Shown: piece after piece, positions 53,749-63,877 of the stretch
Position numbering within the stretch: position 1 is the first letter of the stretch
Layout of the letters: the number at the start of each line of letters is the position of its first letter
Assembly (NCBI RefSeq): GCF_000017505.1
Contig: NC_009675.1
Coordinates: forward strand, 4,344,501-4,408,500
Length of the DNA stretch: 64,000 nt
Origin: Anaeromyxobacter sp. Fw109-5
GTDB lineage: Bacteria; Myxococcota; Myxococcia; Myxococcales; Anaeromyxobacteraceae
Direction of reading: 5' to 3'
Notes under the pieces: generated by a model
Database searches by the model: none
Told to the model about the DNA's origin: nothing
The model's input: only the letters and a program-made list of their open reading frames with translations
Position numbers and translations under genes: made by a program

Positions 53749-54701
53749 CAGAACTTCTTCTCCACGAAGAACAGGGTGACGCCTGCCGCGGCCGCCGATC
53801 CCGCGACGGCGTACAGGACGTTGGCGCGGCGCGCCCGCGACGTCGCGTCGGAGGCGTTCGCGTTCGCGTCGCCGTCGCCGTCGTGGAGGGCCGACTCGGC
53901 CCGCCGCGCCGACCACCCGTAATATCCACCGACGGCCGCGGCGACGACCGCCGTGCCCCCGGCGATCCAGGTGTAGATGCGGCGCTTTTCCCGCGGGGCC
54001 GTCTGGGCCGAGAGCCCCACGTCCGCGGCGTCGTGGGCTCCGGCCGCCGGGGGAGCGGCGCGCAGCGCGAGGTCGGGCTTCGGCGGCTGGCCGGCCGGCC
54101 CGGACGGCTGGGTCGCCGGCGCCGTGGACGCGACCGGCGCCGGCTGGGAAGGGCGGAGCTGCAGGTCGAGGACGTGGGCCGCGCGGGAGCGCATCGCGAT
54201 CTCCATCGCGATGCGCTCGTACCCCTCGAGCGCCAGCGCCACCTCGTAGCTCCCGGGCGGCAGCACGAGGTGGAACGGCGAGGTGCCGCGCGCGCGTCCG
54301 TCGATGCGGACCTCGGCGCCGGGGGGATCGGTGTAGACGAGGAGGGGCTGTGCCCCCGTCGCGGAGAGCCGCTCCTCCAGCTTCTGGATCGCGGCGCGCA
54401 CGACCGCGCGATCGTTCGCCTCGGGCGCCTCGCGCAGGTAGTCGTGGTAGCTGCGGATCGCCGCCGGCCACTCGCCCAGCTTCTCGCGGCACTGCGCCAC
54501 GTTGTAGTGGATCGCGGCGGCGGGCTTCAGGCGATACGCCTCCTCGAACCGGGAGATCGCCTCGCGGTACTGCTTCGCGCGGTAGAGCTCGGCGCCCTCC
54601 CGGAAGCGGGACCTCGCCTCGGCGGTGTCGTCCGCTCGCGCCGGCGCGGACGCGCCGAGGACGGTGGCGAGGATGAGGGTGGCGAGGAGGCGGCGCATCA
54701 T
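53748..54701 (-). CDS. TPR- and PEGA-domain exported protein
   Basis: 317 residues. After a signal peptide (MMRRLLATLILATVLGASAPARA) come TPR-like helices (SRFREGAELYRAKQYREAIS, RFEEAYRLKPAAAIHYNVAQ). A PEGA domain is seen next (VYTDPPGAEVRIDGRARGTS, then LPPGSYEVALALEGYERIAM). After a Pro/Ala linker two hydrophobic segments end the protein (TWIAGGTAVVAAAVGGYYGW, VLYAVAGSAAAAGVTLFF). The ATG overlaps the kinase stop as ATGA. A second Met follows at once. Confidence 0.82.
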   Translation of the reverse strand: MMRRLLATLILATVLGASAPARADDTAEARSRFREGAELYRAKQYREAISRFEEAYRLKPAAAIHYNVAQCREKLGEWPAAIRSYHDYLREAPEANDRAVVRAAIQKLEERLSATGAQPLLVYTDPPGAEVRIDGRARGTSPFHLVLPPGSYEVALALEGYERIAMEIAMRSRAAHVLDLQLRPSQPAPVASTAPATQPSGPAGQPPKPDLALRAAPPAAGAHDAADVGLSAQTAPREKRRIYTWIAGGTAVVAAAVGGYYGWSARRAESALHDGDGDANANASDATSRARRANVLYAVAGSAAAAGVTLFFVEKKF

Positions 54702-56230
54702 TGGAACGGGTCCGGCTTCAGGTCCTTGCCCTCGGCGGCGTAGGGGTCCTTCACGTCGGTCGGTACGCCACGTGAGGCGGCTCGCCCTTCGACAGGCTCA
54801 GGGCGAGCGGTCGGGGTCGGGGTCGCGGTCGGGGTCGAGGTCGAGGTCGGGGTCGGGGTCGGGGTCGAGGTCGGGGTCGGGGTCGAGGTCGCGGTCGGGG
54901 TCGGGGTCGGGGTCGGGGTCCCTCGACTCCGCGTCTCCGCGGACGCGGAGACGCTACGCTCGGGATGACCGGCCTCAGGAGATCCGGCGAGGGTCGAGGT
55001 CGCGGTCTGGGTCGCGGTCGGGGTCGGCATCGCCGTCGCGACCGACGCGGCCTCTCCCTTTCCCCCCCACATCAACCACCCGCCGGCCAGCGCCACGCCG
55101 AGCGCAGCGGTGGCCCCGATCGCGAAGATCGTCCCGCGGCCCCCGCGCTGCGCCGCGGGGGAGCGGACGAGCGACTCCGTCAGCGCGATCGTGTCCCCGC
55201 GCGAGCGGCTCCCACGCGGCGTCGCCGGGCCGGGCACGCGAGCGGAGGCCTGCGCAGGCGGGGGGACGAGCGCGTCGAGGCGGGCGGTCTCGATCGCGTG
55301 CCGTATCCCGCTCGCCTTGGCGAGCGCGCCGCGCAGCCGCGCGATCTCCGCGGCGAACGCGGCCATCGTCGGGTGCCGGTCCTCCGGCCGCTTCGCGAGG
55401 GCGCGCAGGACGAGCGCGTCGACCTCCGGCGAGACCTCGGCGTTGTGGCGGCTCGGCGGGTCCGGTGCCTGCGTCTGGGCGGCCACCAGCGTGGCGATCT
55501 CGGACGACGCCTGGATCGGCAGCGCGCCGGTGAGCATCTCGTAGGCGAGCACGCCCACGGCGTACACGTCGGCGCGGTGGTCCACGACCGCGCCCGTCGC
55601 CTGCTCCGGCGCCATGTACTCGGGCGTCCCGATGATGGCGCCCGCGCGCGTCAGCCGCTCGCACCCGGGCGCCGCCGGCACGTGCGAGATGCCGAAGTCG
55701 AGCACCTTCGCCTGCTCCTCCCCGTCCTCGCGGCGGATGACGAAGACGTTCTCGGGCTTCACGTCGCGGTGCACCACGCCGCGGGCGTGCGCGGCGCCGA
55801 GCGCGCGGCAGATCTGCTCGAGGAGCGCGAGCGCGCGCGCGACCGGGATCGAGCCGCAGTCCCGCAGGATGGTGCCGAGGCTCCTGCCCTCCAGCGCCTC
55901 CATCACGTAGTACTGGGCCCCGTCCGCCTCGGCGCCGTAGTCCACCACGTCGACCACGTTCTCCTGGCCGATGCGGCTCGCCGCGATCGCCTCGTTGCGG
56001 AAGCGCTCGACCAGCTCCGGGTCGGAGGCGAGGTCGGCGCGCAGCACCTTCAGCGCGAAGCGCCGGCGCAGCACCGCGTGCTCGCACAGGTAGACCGTGC
56101 CCATGCCTCCTTCGCCGAGGCGAGATAGCACGCGATATCGGTTTCCGAGGACGCGGCCCAGCATCCGTTCCGGCGCCCCTCCGGACGGGTCGCGCTCCAG
56201 GGATCCTTCTGGTGGGCGCGAGGCGGCCAT
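54698..56230 (-). CDS. Ser/Thr protein kinase with repeat-derived tail
   Basis: 510 residues. Kinase domain about 30-300: glycine loop GEGGMGTVY (39-47), Lys61, VHRDVKPENVF, LDFGISH, then GTPEYMAPEQ. One membrane segment at about 364-388 (AIGATAALGVALAGGWLMW). Residues about 390-510, presumably periplasmic, are largely repeat DNA in translation: a family-2 palindrome (about 420-437), the hexanucleotide tract read as alternating Pro/Thr/Ser (about 438-474), and a family-1 palindrome read as ARPEPVEGRA (475-484). The kinase is likely active; the tail is a rapidly evolving linker. Heads the three-gene operon. Confidence 0.93.
   Translation of the reverse strand: MAASRPPEGSLERDPSGGAPERMLGRVLGNRYRVLSRLGEGGMGTVYLCEHAVLRRRFALKVLRADLASDPELVERFRNEAIAASRIGQENVVDVVDYGAEADGAQYYVMEALEGRSLGTILRDCGSIPVARALALLEQICRALGAAHARGVVHRDVKPENVFVIRREDGEEQAKVLDFGISHVPAAPGCERLTRAGAIIGTPEYMAPEQATGAVVDHRADVYAVGVLAYEMLTGALPIQASSEIATLVAAQTQAPDPPSRHNAEVSPEVDALVLRALAKRPEDRHPTMAAFAAEIARLRGALAKASGIRHAIETARLDALVPPPAQASARVPGPATPRGSRSRGDTIALTESLVRSPAAQRGGRGTIFAIGATAALGVALAGGWLMWGGKGEAASVATAMPTPTATQTATSTLAGSPEAGHPERSVSASAETRSRGTPTPTPTPTATSTPTPTSTPTPTPTSTSTPTATPTPTARPEPVEGRAASRGVPTDVKDPYAAEGKDLKPDPFQ
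54780..54808. repeat. REP-like palindrome, family 1, inside the kinase gene
   Basis: The arms GCTCGCCCT and AGGGCGAGC flank TCGACAGGCTC; nearly identical to the copy at 14746. It is read in frame as ARPEPVEGRA. Confidence 0.9.
54811..54920. repeat. Hexanucleotide tract inside the kinase gene
   Basis: About 18 units of GGTCGG, GGTCGA and GGTCGC. Because the unit is six bases, changes in copy number leave the kinase frame intact and alter only the length of a Pro/Thr/Ser tail. Scattered extra units continue at 54993-55031. Confidence 0.95.
54920..54973. repeat. REP-like palindrome, family 2, inside the kinase gene
   Basis: CCCTCGACT, then a perfect stem GCGTCTCCGCG and CGCGGAGACGC, then TACGCTCGGGATGACCGGC. 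The flanks match the copy at 39746 in dnaX, and the translation AGHPERSVSASAETRSRG is in the kinase frame. Confidence 0.8.
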
Positions 56231-56296
56231 GGCGCGTTCACGGGTAGGGTATCATGGAAAAGACGGCCCGAAAGTTAGGCGTCTTCAGGAGCGGCC

Positions 56297-57235
56297 TTGT
56301 CCGAGATCGTGGTGATGAACGGGGTCTGCGCGGGGACGGTCTTCGTGCTCCCCGACATCCCGACCGTCCTCGGCCGCTCGCCCGAGTCGCACCTCCAGAT
56401 CGGCGATCCGTGGATCTCGAGCATGCACGCCATGTTCGAGCGCCGGGGCGAGGAGGTCTGGGTCATCGACCTCGAGAGCCGCAACGGGACGTTCCTGGGG
56501 GAGGACCGCGTCGGGGAGGCGCGGCTCGACGACGGGTCCATCGTCCGCTTCGGGCGCACGCAGGTCCGATTCACCGCGCGCTCCACCTGGACCTCTCCGC
56601 CGCTCACGCCGCGCGAGGAGCGCGCCCGGGCGGACGCGCAGCGCCAGACCATCCGCTCGGACGGGACGATCCCCGCCCGCGCGCCGCCGCCCCCGCGCGC
56701 CGCCGAGGCCGACCCGTACGCGCTGTCGCAGCGGCCGCTCGTCGTGCTGCGCGCCTCGCTGCACGTCCCCGGACTCCCGGCCGCGCCCGAGACCGCGGAG
56801 CGGCTCCGGGCGGCGCTCGACGCGGTCAGCCAGGCCGCGCTCGAAGAAGGCGCCGCGGTCGCCCGGCTCGCGTCGGTCGGCGTGCTGGCGCTGTTCGGGC
56901 TCGCCGGCCTCTCGACGCAGGACGCCGTCCGCGCCCTGCAGGCGGCCCGCACCGCGACCGCGGCCGTGCGGCGCCTCGGCGGGGTGGACCTGCGCGTGGG
57001 GGTGGACGCGGGGCCGGTGCTGGCGGGCGACGCGGGCGGGCCCAGCGGCCACGAGCTCACGGCGCTCGGCCCGGCAGCCGATCGCGCCGAGCGGCTGGCG
57101 AGCGCGGCGGCACCCGGCGAGATCCTCGTCGGCCCGGGCGCGGCGAGCGCCCTGGAGGCGGCCGGCCTTCCCCGCATCGGGACGCGCGACGTGGACGGGC
57201 TCCTGGTCGACGTCATCGGAGCCGGCGACGACTGA
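56297..57235 (+). CDS. FHA-domain protein with degenerate cyclase-like domain
   Basis: 312 residues from a TTG with AGGAG about five bases before; a GTG at codon 5 is an alternative. Residues about 1-95 are an FHA domain (VLGRSPESHLQI, SSMHAMFERR, DLESRNGTFL), which binds phosphothreonine. After a Pro/Arg linker, residues about 150-310 follow the class III nucleotide-cyclase fold (VARLASVGVLALFGL, RVGVDAGPVLAGDAGG, LTALGPAADRAERLASAAAP, GEILVGPGAASALE). The usual metal-binding Asp in the first strand is replaced (VLRASLH), so cyclase activity is doubtful and it may be a ligand-sensing or scaffold domain. It is transcribed divergently from the kinase gene. Confidence 0.85.
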   Translation: MSEIVVMNGVCAGTVFVLPDIPTVLGRSPESHLQIGDPWISSMHAMFERRGEEVWVIDLESRNGTFLGEDRVGEARLDDGSIVRFGRTQVRFTARSTWTSPPLTPREERARADAQRQTIRSDGTIPARAPPPPRAAEADPYALSQRPLVVLRASLHVPGLPAAPETAERLRAALDAVSQAALEEGAAVARLASVGVLALFGLAGLSTQDAVRALQAARTATAAVRRLGGVDLRVGVDAGPVLAGDAGGPSGHELTALGPAADRAERLASAAAPGEILVGPGAASALEAAGLPRIGTRDVDGLLVDVIGAGDD

Positions 57236-57288
57236 AACGTGCCGTTCTTGCACTGCGTGCCGATTCAGCAGTATACCGGCACCTCGTC

Positions 57289-58709
<1,421 letters not shown>

Positions 58710-58713
<4 letters not shown>

Positions 58714-59189
58714 CGACCGCCGGCGCGCTCGACCCGGTGCGCCGAAATGCCGTGATCCCGGCCACGGACGGGGTGGCCCGCTTCCTGCTCTCCCGCCGGG
58801 GAGTGTCGTCGCCGAGACCGCCGCCTTCCGTCCTCGTGCTCGCCCGCCCCGGCGCGGAGAGCGACGACCTCTTCGCCGATCTCTCGCAGCGCGAGGACGT
58901 CTGCCTGCTGCGGGTGGCGACCGAGGCGGCGGCGAGCGTCGCGATCCGCGAGATCCCCGTCGCCCTCGTCATCGCCTGCCCGCAGGCCTCGCCGGCGGCC
59001 GTCGACTCCCTCCTCGCGCACCTCGACGCCGCGCGGCCAGGGACGCCGGTGCTCGCCATCCGGGCGCGCCAGGCGCAGGTGCCGCCGGAGTGGGGCGGGC
59101 GCGGCGTCGCCGTGCTGCGGCTGCCGCTGCTGAGCGGCGTGCTCTCGCGGGCGGTGGACGTCGTCCTCGGCATGACGGGCAAGCTCTAG
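58710..59189 (+). CDS. Receiver-like (pseudo-receiver) protein
   Basis: 159 residues. It contains a receiver-like core (SVLVLARPGAESDDLFADLS, VALVIACPQASPAAVDSLLA, TPVLAIRARQ, VAVLRLPLLSGVLSRAVDVV). The phosphoacceptor is replaced by Ala-Cys (VIACPQA) and the conserved Lys of beta-5 is not evident. The start overlaps the preceding regulator, so it may bind to it. No family is firmly recognised. Confidence 0.65.
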
Positions 59190-59208
59190 GAAGGAACGGC
59201 AAGGGACG

Positions 59209-59907
59209 ATGCAGCTCACGACGCGCGACGCAGCCCGCCTCCTCGGCGTCTCGGACTCGACGCTCCACCGCTGGCTCAAGAGCGGGGAGCTCCACGCCAC
59301 GCGGGTGAACGACCAGTACCGGCTCAACCGGATCGATCTGCTGGAGTTCGCCGCCGCGCGGAACGTGCCCATCTCCGCCGAGCTCCTCGCCGAGCTCGAG
59401 ACGGAGGCCCCGGAGCTGCCGAGCCTCGCGGACGCGCTGCGGGCCGGCGGCGTCCACCGCGGCCTCGCCGGCGCGGACAAGGCGGCCATCCTGCGAGCGG
59501 TCGTGGAGCGGCTGCCGCTCCCGCGTCCCGCCGATCGCGACCTCCTCCACCGGGTCCTCCTGGCGCGCGAGGCGCTCGGCTCGACCGGGCTCGGCAACGG
59601 CATCGCCATCCCCCACGCCCGCAACCCGATCGTGCTGCGCATCCCGAAGCCGGAGGTGGCGGTCTGCTACCTCGATCAGCCGGTCGAGTTCGGCGCCATC
59701 GACGGGAAGCCCGTGCACACGCTCGTCACGCTCGTGAGCCCGTCCACGCGCGTGCACCTCCACCTGCTCGCCCTCGTCGCCGCGGCGCTGCACGACCCCT
59801 CCGTCCTCGCGCGGCTCGAGGCGCGCGCCGGCGCGGAGGAGCTCGTGCCCGAGATCGCGCGCGTCGAGGCGGCCATCGCCGCGCAGCGCGCCGGGGGCGC
59901 CCGGTGA
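59209..59907 (+). CDS. PTS IIA (PtsN-type) protein with excisionase-like HTH
   Basis: 232 residues. Residues about 1-50 are a MerR/excisionase-like helix-turn-helix (TTRDAARLLGVSDSTLHRWL). Residues about 75-225 are a PTS EIIA type-2 domain with the active-site His136 in IAIPHARNP, which accepts phosphate from HPr-like proteins. It precedes and overlaps the membrane complex genes (GTGA overlap). The combination suggests a phosphorylation-responsive control protein, possibly for the downstream operon. Confidence 0.88.
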   Translation: MQLTTRDAARLLGVSDSTLHRWLKSGELHATRVNDQYRLNRIDLLEFAAARNVPISAELLAELETEAPELPSLADALRAGGVHRGLAGADKAAILRAVVERLPLPRPADRDLLHRVLLAREALGSTGLGNGIAIPHARNPIVLRIPKPEVAVCYLDQPVEFGAIDGKPVHTLVTLVSPSTRVHLHLLALVAAALHDPSVLARLEARAGAEELVPEIARVEAAIAAQRAGGAR

Positions 59908-61916
59908 GCCTCTTCCTCGCCGCGCTCGTCCTCCTCCTCGCCGGCGGCGCCGCCGCCCTCGCCCTCTCGGCGCGCCCGCGCCTCGCGCTCGCCGTCGGCA
60001 GCGCCTCCGCCGCCGCCGGGTCCGCGCTGGGGCTCCTCGGCGCCTTCCCCGCGCTCCGCGCGCCCCCCGCCGCGTGGGAGGCCGCCTGGAGGGTGCCGAA
60101 CGGCGCGCTCGCGCTCGGGCTCGACCCGCTCTCGGCGGTGTTCGCGGTGGCGATCTTCGCGCTCGGGCTCGCCGCGGCCGTGTTCGGGGCGGGCTACATG
60201 CGCGCCCACCTCGCCCGCCGCTCGCTCGGCGCGTTCCTCTTCTCCTTCAACGTCCTCCTCGCCTCGATGGCGCTGCTCGTCGCCGCGCGCCAGGCCCTCC
60301 TCTTCATCGTCGCCTGGGAGGCGATGACCGTCTCGTCGTTCCTCCTCGTCGGGCTCGAGCACGAGGACGGGGCGGTGCGGATGGCGACGCGCACGTACCT
60401 CGTCGCCTCGCACCTCGGGGCCGCGTTCCTCTTCGCCCTCTTCCTCACGCTGGGCCACGCCGCCGGGTCGCTCCGCTTCGAGGCCTTCGCCGCGCTCGGC
60501 GCCGGCGCCCGCGGCGCGCTCCCGGCGACGCTCCTGTTCGCCTTCGCCCTCGTGGGGTTCGGCACGAAGGCCGGCCTCGTCCCCCTCCACGTCTGGCTCC
60601 CCGAGGCCCACCCGGCGGCGCCGAGCCACGTGTCGGCGCTCATGTCCGGCGTGCTCGTGAAGATGGGGATCTACGGCATCCTGCGGGCGCTCTCGTTCCT
60701 GCCGCCCGCGCCGGTGGGCCACGGCCTCGCGCTCGCCGCCGTCGGGCTCCTCGGCGCGGTGGCGGCGCTGCTCCTCGCGCTCGGGCAGCGCGATCTGAAG
60801 CGGATCCTGGCCTACTCCACGGTCGAGAACGTCGGGCTCGTCGCCTTCGGCCTCGGCGTCGGCCTCGCCGGCGCCGCCGCCGGCGCCCCCACGGTGGCGG
60901 CGCTGGGCGTCGCCGGCGCGCTGCTCCACGTGTGGAACCACGCCCTCATGAAGGGGCTCGCCTTCATGGGCGCCGGCGCGGTGGTGCACGGGGCGGGCAC
61001 GCGCGACGTGGAGCGGATGGGCGGGCTCCTCCGGCGAATGCCGGTGAGCGCGGGCCTGCTCGTGCTCGCGGCCGCCGCCCTCGCCGCGCTGCCGCCGCTG
61101 AACGGCTTCCTGTCCGAGTGGCTCCTCTACCTCGGGCTGCTCGACGGCGGCCGCGGCGCGACCCCGGGGCTCGCCCTGCTCGCCTACCTCGCGCTCGCCG
61201 TCCTCGCGCTCGTCGGCGCGCTCGCGGCGGTGGTGTTCACGCGGCTCGTCGGCGCGGCGCTCCTCGGCAGCCCGCGCAGCGCGGCGGCGGCGGCGGCCCA
61301 CGAGGGCGGCCCGCTCCTCCTCGCGCCGCTCGCCCTCCTCGCCGCCGCGAACGTCGCCGTCGCGCTCTTCCCCGGCCAGGCCCTCGCGCTCCTCACGCCG
61401 GCGGCCGCGCTCGTCCTGCGCGTCCCGGAGGCGCAGCTCGCCCTCGCCCTCGCCCCCGCCGTCGCCTCGCTCGAGGGGCCGCTCCGCCTCGGGCTCGCCG
61501 TGCTCGTCGCGGCGGGGGTCACGGCTCACCTCGTCTCGCGGCGCCTCCTCGCGCGCCGGGACGTGCGCGCCTCCGAGACCTGGGGCTGCGGATTCGTGGG
61601 AGGGAGCCCGCGCGTGCAGTACACCGCGGCGTCCCTCGCCGAGCTCGCGCTCGAGGCCATGGCGCCGCGCCCGCTCCGCCCCACCGCCCGCGTCGAGGTC
61701 CCCCAGGGCGTGTTCCCGCGCGCCGCCCGCTTCGCGCTCGAGGCGGACGATCCGGCCCGCGCGCGCGTGTTCGAGCCGGCGTTCCGCCGGGTCGGGGAGG
61801 CGTTCGGACGGCTGCGCCGCTTCCAGCAGTCGCGCCTGCACCTGCAGCTCCTCTACACGGTGCTCGCGGTCCTCGCCCTCTCGGCCCTCCTCCTCCTCCA
61901 CGGGCGAGGCCCATGA
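59904..61916 (+). CDS. Hydrogenase-4/Complex I-like antiporter subunit (HyfB type)
   Basis: 670-residue polytopic protein, about 15 hydrophobic segments. The NuoL/M/N-type core is present: VAWEAMTVSSFLLVGLEHED, GTKAGLVPLHVWLPEAHPAA, PSHVSALMSGVLVKMGIYGI, LAYSTVENVGLVAFGLG and PPLNGFLSEWLLYLGLL. The C-terminal SETWGCGFVGGSPRVQYTAA, conserved in HyfB/HycC-type subunits, marks it as such. GTG start overlaps the PTS gene stop by GTGA. It translocates protons or sodium as part of a membrane hydrogenase-like complex. Confidence 0.9.
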   Translation: MSLFLAALVLLLAGGAAALALSARPRLALAVGSASAAAGSALGLLGAFPALRAPPAAWEAAWRVPNGALALGLDPLSAVFAVAIFALGLAAAVFGAGYMRAHLARRSLGAFLFSFNVLLASMALLVAARQALLFIVAWEAMTVSSFLLVGLEHEDGAVRMATRTYLVASHLGAAFLFALFLTLGHAAGSLRFEAFAALGAGARGALPATLLFAFALVGFGTKAGLVPLHVWLPEAHPAAPSHVSALMSGVLVKMGIYGILRALSFLPPAPVGHGLALAAVGLLGAVAALLLALGQRDLKRILAYSTVENVGLVAFGLGVGLAGAAAGAPTVAALGVAGALLHVWNHALMKGLAFMGAGAVVHGAGTRDVERMGGLLRRMPVSAGLLVLAAAALAALPPLNGFLSEWLLYLGLLDGGRGATPGLALLAYLALAVLALVGALAAVVFTRLVGAALLGSPRSAAAAAAHEGGPLLLAPLALLAAANVAVALFPGQALALLTPAAALVLRVPEAQLALALAPAVASLEGPLRLGLAVLVAAGVTAHLVSRRLLARRDVRASETWGCGFVGGSPRVQYTAASLAELALEAMAPRPLRPTARVEVPQGVFPRAARFALEADDPARARVFEPAFRRVGEAFGRLRRFQQSRLHLQLLYTVLAVLALSALLLLHGRGP

Positions 61917-63877
61917 CGATCTCCGTCGTCCTCGCCGCCGTCGCCCTCCCCGCCGCGAGCGGGCTCGCCGCGGCCGCGCTGCGCGCGCGGCCTGCCGCGG
62001 GCCAGGCCGTCGCGTGCGCGGCGCTGTGCGCGGGGGCGGCGCTGGGGATGGTGGCGGCGGGGGCGGCGCTCCTCGGCGGGGACGTCTCGGCGCCCGGCCT
62101 GGGGCTGCGCGTCGACGCCCTCTCGGCGATCTTCCTTCTGCCCATCTGCGCGGTCTCGGCGCTCGGCGCGATCTACGGGCTCGGCTACCACCGGCAGGCG
62201 GCGCTCGGCGCGCGCTCGGTGCGCCTGCAGATCTTCTACGGCCTGACCACGGCCGGGATGGTGCTCCTCGTCTCCGCGACGAGCGCGATCGTCTTCCTCG
62301 TGGGCTGGGAGGTGATGGCCCTCGGCGGCTTCCTGCTCGTCCACACCGACCACGAGCGAGCGGAGGTGCAGCGCGCCGCCTTCGTCTACCTCGCCGCCAC
62401 GCACGTCGGGACCCTCGCGCTGTTCGCGCTCTTCGCGCTGCTGCGGCAGGCGACGGGCACCTTCGACCTCGGTGGGATGGCGGGGCTCTCCGGCTCGGGG
62501 CCGGTGGCGCGCGGCGCCTTCGCGCTCGCGCTCCTCGGCTTCGGCATGAAGGCGGGGGTCATGCCGCTCCACTTCTGGCTCCCCGGCGCGCACGCGGCGG
62601 CGCCCTCGCACGTCTCGGCGCTCATGTCCGGGGTGCTCATCAAGACCGGCGTCTACGGGCTCCTGCGCGTGACCGGCCTCTTCGACGCCCCGCCCGCCGC
62701 GTGGGGCACGGCGCTCCTCGTGCTGGGCGGCGCCTCGGCGGTGCTCGGCGTCGCGTTCGCGCTGGCGCAGCACGACCTGAAGCGGCTGCTCGCCTACCAC
62801 AGCGTCGAGAACGTCGGGATCATCGTGCTCGGCGCGGGCCTCGCCCTCCTCGGGCGGGCGCGGGGAGAGCCCGCGCTCGTCGCGCTGGGGCTCGGAGGCG
62901 CCGCGCTGCACGTCGTGAATCACGCGCTCTTCAAGTCCCTCCTGTTCCTCGGCGCGGGGGCCGTCCAGCACGCGACGGGCACGCGAGAGCTCGACCAGCT
63001 CGGCGGCCTCGCCCGCCCCATGCGCGCGACCGCCACCCTGTTCCTCGTGGGCGCGGCGGCGATCAGCGGGCTGCCGCCCCTGAACGGCTTCGTCTCGGAG
63101 TGGCTGGTCTACCTGGGGTTCCTGGCCGCGATGGAGCGGGGCGGGGACGACCTCCTCGCGTTCGCGGTGCTGGGCGTGCCGGCGCTCGCGCTCGTGGGCG
63201 GGCTCGCCGCCGCGTGCTTCGCGAAGGTCGTGGGGGTCGTGTTCCTCGGCAGCCCGCGGACCGCGCACGCGCGGGCGGCGCACGAGGCGCCGCGCGCGAT
63301 GCTCGTCCCCATGGCGGTCCTCGCCGCCGCCTGCGCCGCCATCGGCCTCGCCCCGGCCGCCGTCCTCCCTGCCCTCGTGCGGGCAGCCTCGGCCTGGTCG
63401 CGCCTCGATCCCGCGATCCTCGCCGGCGACGCGGCGCGCGCGAGCGCCGCGGCCTGGCGGGTGAGCGCCGTCGCCGCCGCGCTCCTCCTGGTGGCCGGCG
63501 GGATGGTCCTCCTCCGCCGGCGCCTCGGCGCCCCGCGGGCACCCGGCGTCGAGACCTGGAGCTGCGGCTACTCGGCGCCGACCGCGCGCATGCAGTACAC
63601 CGGCTCCTCGTTCGCGGAGGCGCTCGTGCGCCGGTTCTCGTGGGCGATCTTCCCTCGCGGCGAGCCCCCGCGCCTCGGCGGGCCCTTCCCGGGCGAGGCG
63701 GCGTTCCACACCGAGGTGCCGGACACGGTCCTCGACCTGGCGCTCGCCCCCGGCGCGCGCGCCGTCCGGTGGCTCGCGACGCAGGCCCACCTCCTCTACC
63801 TGCGCCGCATCCAGTTCCAGGTGCTGCTCGTCCTCGCGACGCTCGTCGCGGTCCTCGCCTGGGGATTCGTCTGGTGA
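61913..63877 (+). CDS. Second HyfB/HycC-type antiporter subunit
   Basis: 654 residues, same architecture as the preceding protein and clearly a paralogue: VGWEVMALGGFLLVHTDHER, GMKAGVMPLHFWLPGAHAAA, PSHVSALMSGVLIKTGVYGL, LAYHSVENVGIIVLGAGLAL, PPLNGFVSEWLVYLGFL, and the C-terminal VETWSCGYSAPTARMQYTGS. The ATG overlaps the previous stop by ATGA. Two such subunits in tandem suggest that the complex has two antiporter-like modules. Confidence 0.9.
   Translation: MTISVVLAAVALPAASGLAAAALRARPAAGQAVACAALCAGAALGMVAAGAALLGGDVSAPGLGLRVDALSAIFLLPICAVSALGAIYGLGYHRQAALGARSVRLQIFYGLTTAGMVLLVSATSAIVFLVGWEVMALGGFLLVHTDHERAEVQRAAFVYLAATHVGTLALFALFALLRQATGTFDLGGMAGLSGSGPVARGAFALALLGFGMKAGVMPLHFWLPGAHAAAPSHVSALMSGVLIKTGVYGLLRVTGLFDAPPAAWGTALLVLGGASAVLGVAFALAQHDLKRLLAYHSVENVGIIVLGAGLALLGRARGEPALVALGLGGAALHVVNHALFKSLLFLGAGAVQHATGTRELDQLGGLARPMRATATLFLVGAAAISGLPPLNGFVSEWLVYLGFLAAMERGGDDLLAFAVLGVPALALVGGLAAACFAKVVGVVFLGSPRTAHARAAHEAPRAMLVPMAVLAAACAAIGLAPAAVLPALVRAASAWSRLDPAILAGDAARASAAAWRVSAVAAALLLVAGGMVLLRRRLGAPRAPGVETWSCGYSAPTARMQYTGSSFAEALVRRFSWAIFPRGEPPRLGGPFPGEAAFHTEVPDTVLDLALAPGARAVRWLATQAHLLYLRRIQFQVLLVLATLVAVLAWGFVW

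Noticed and set aside
57236-57288. A sigma-54 promoter before the NtrC-type gene
   Set aside because: CGTGCC and TTGCA are seen, but spacing and the GG/GC positions do not match the -24/-12 consensus.
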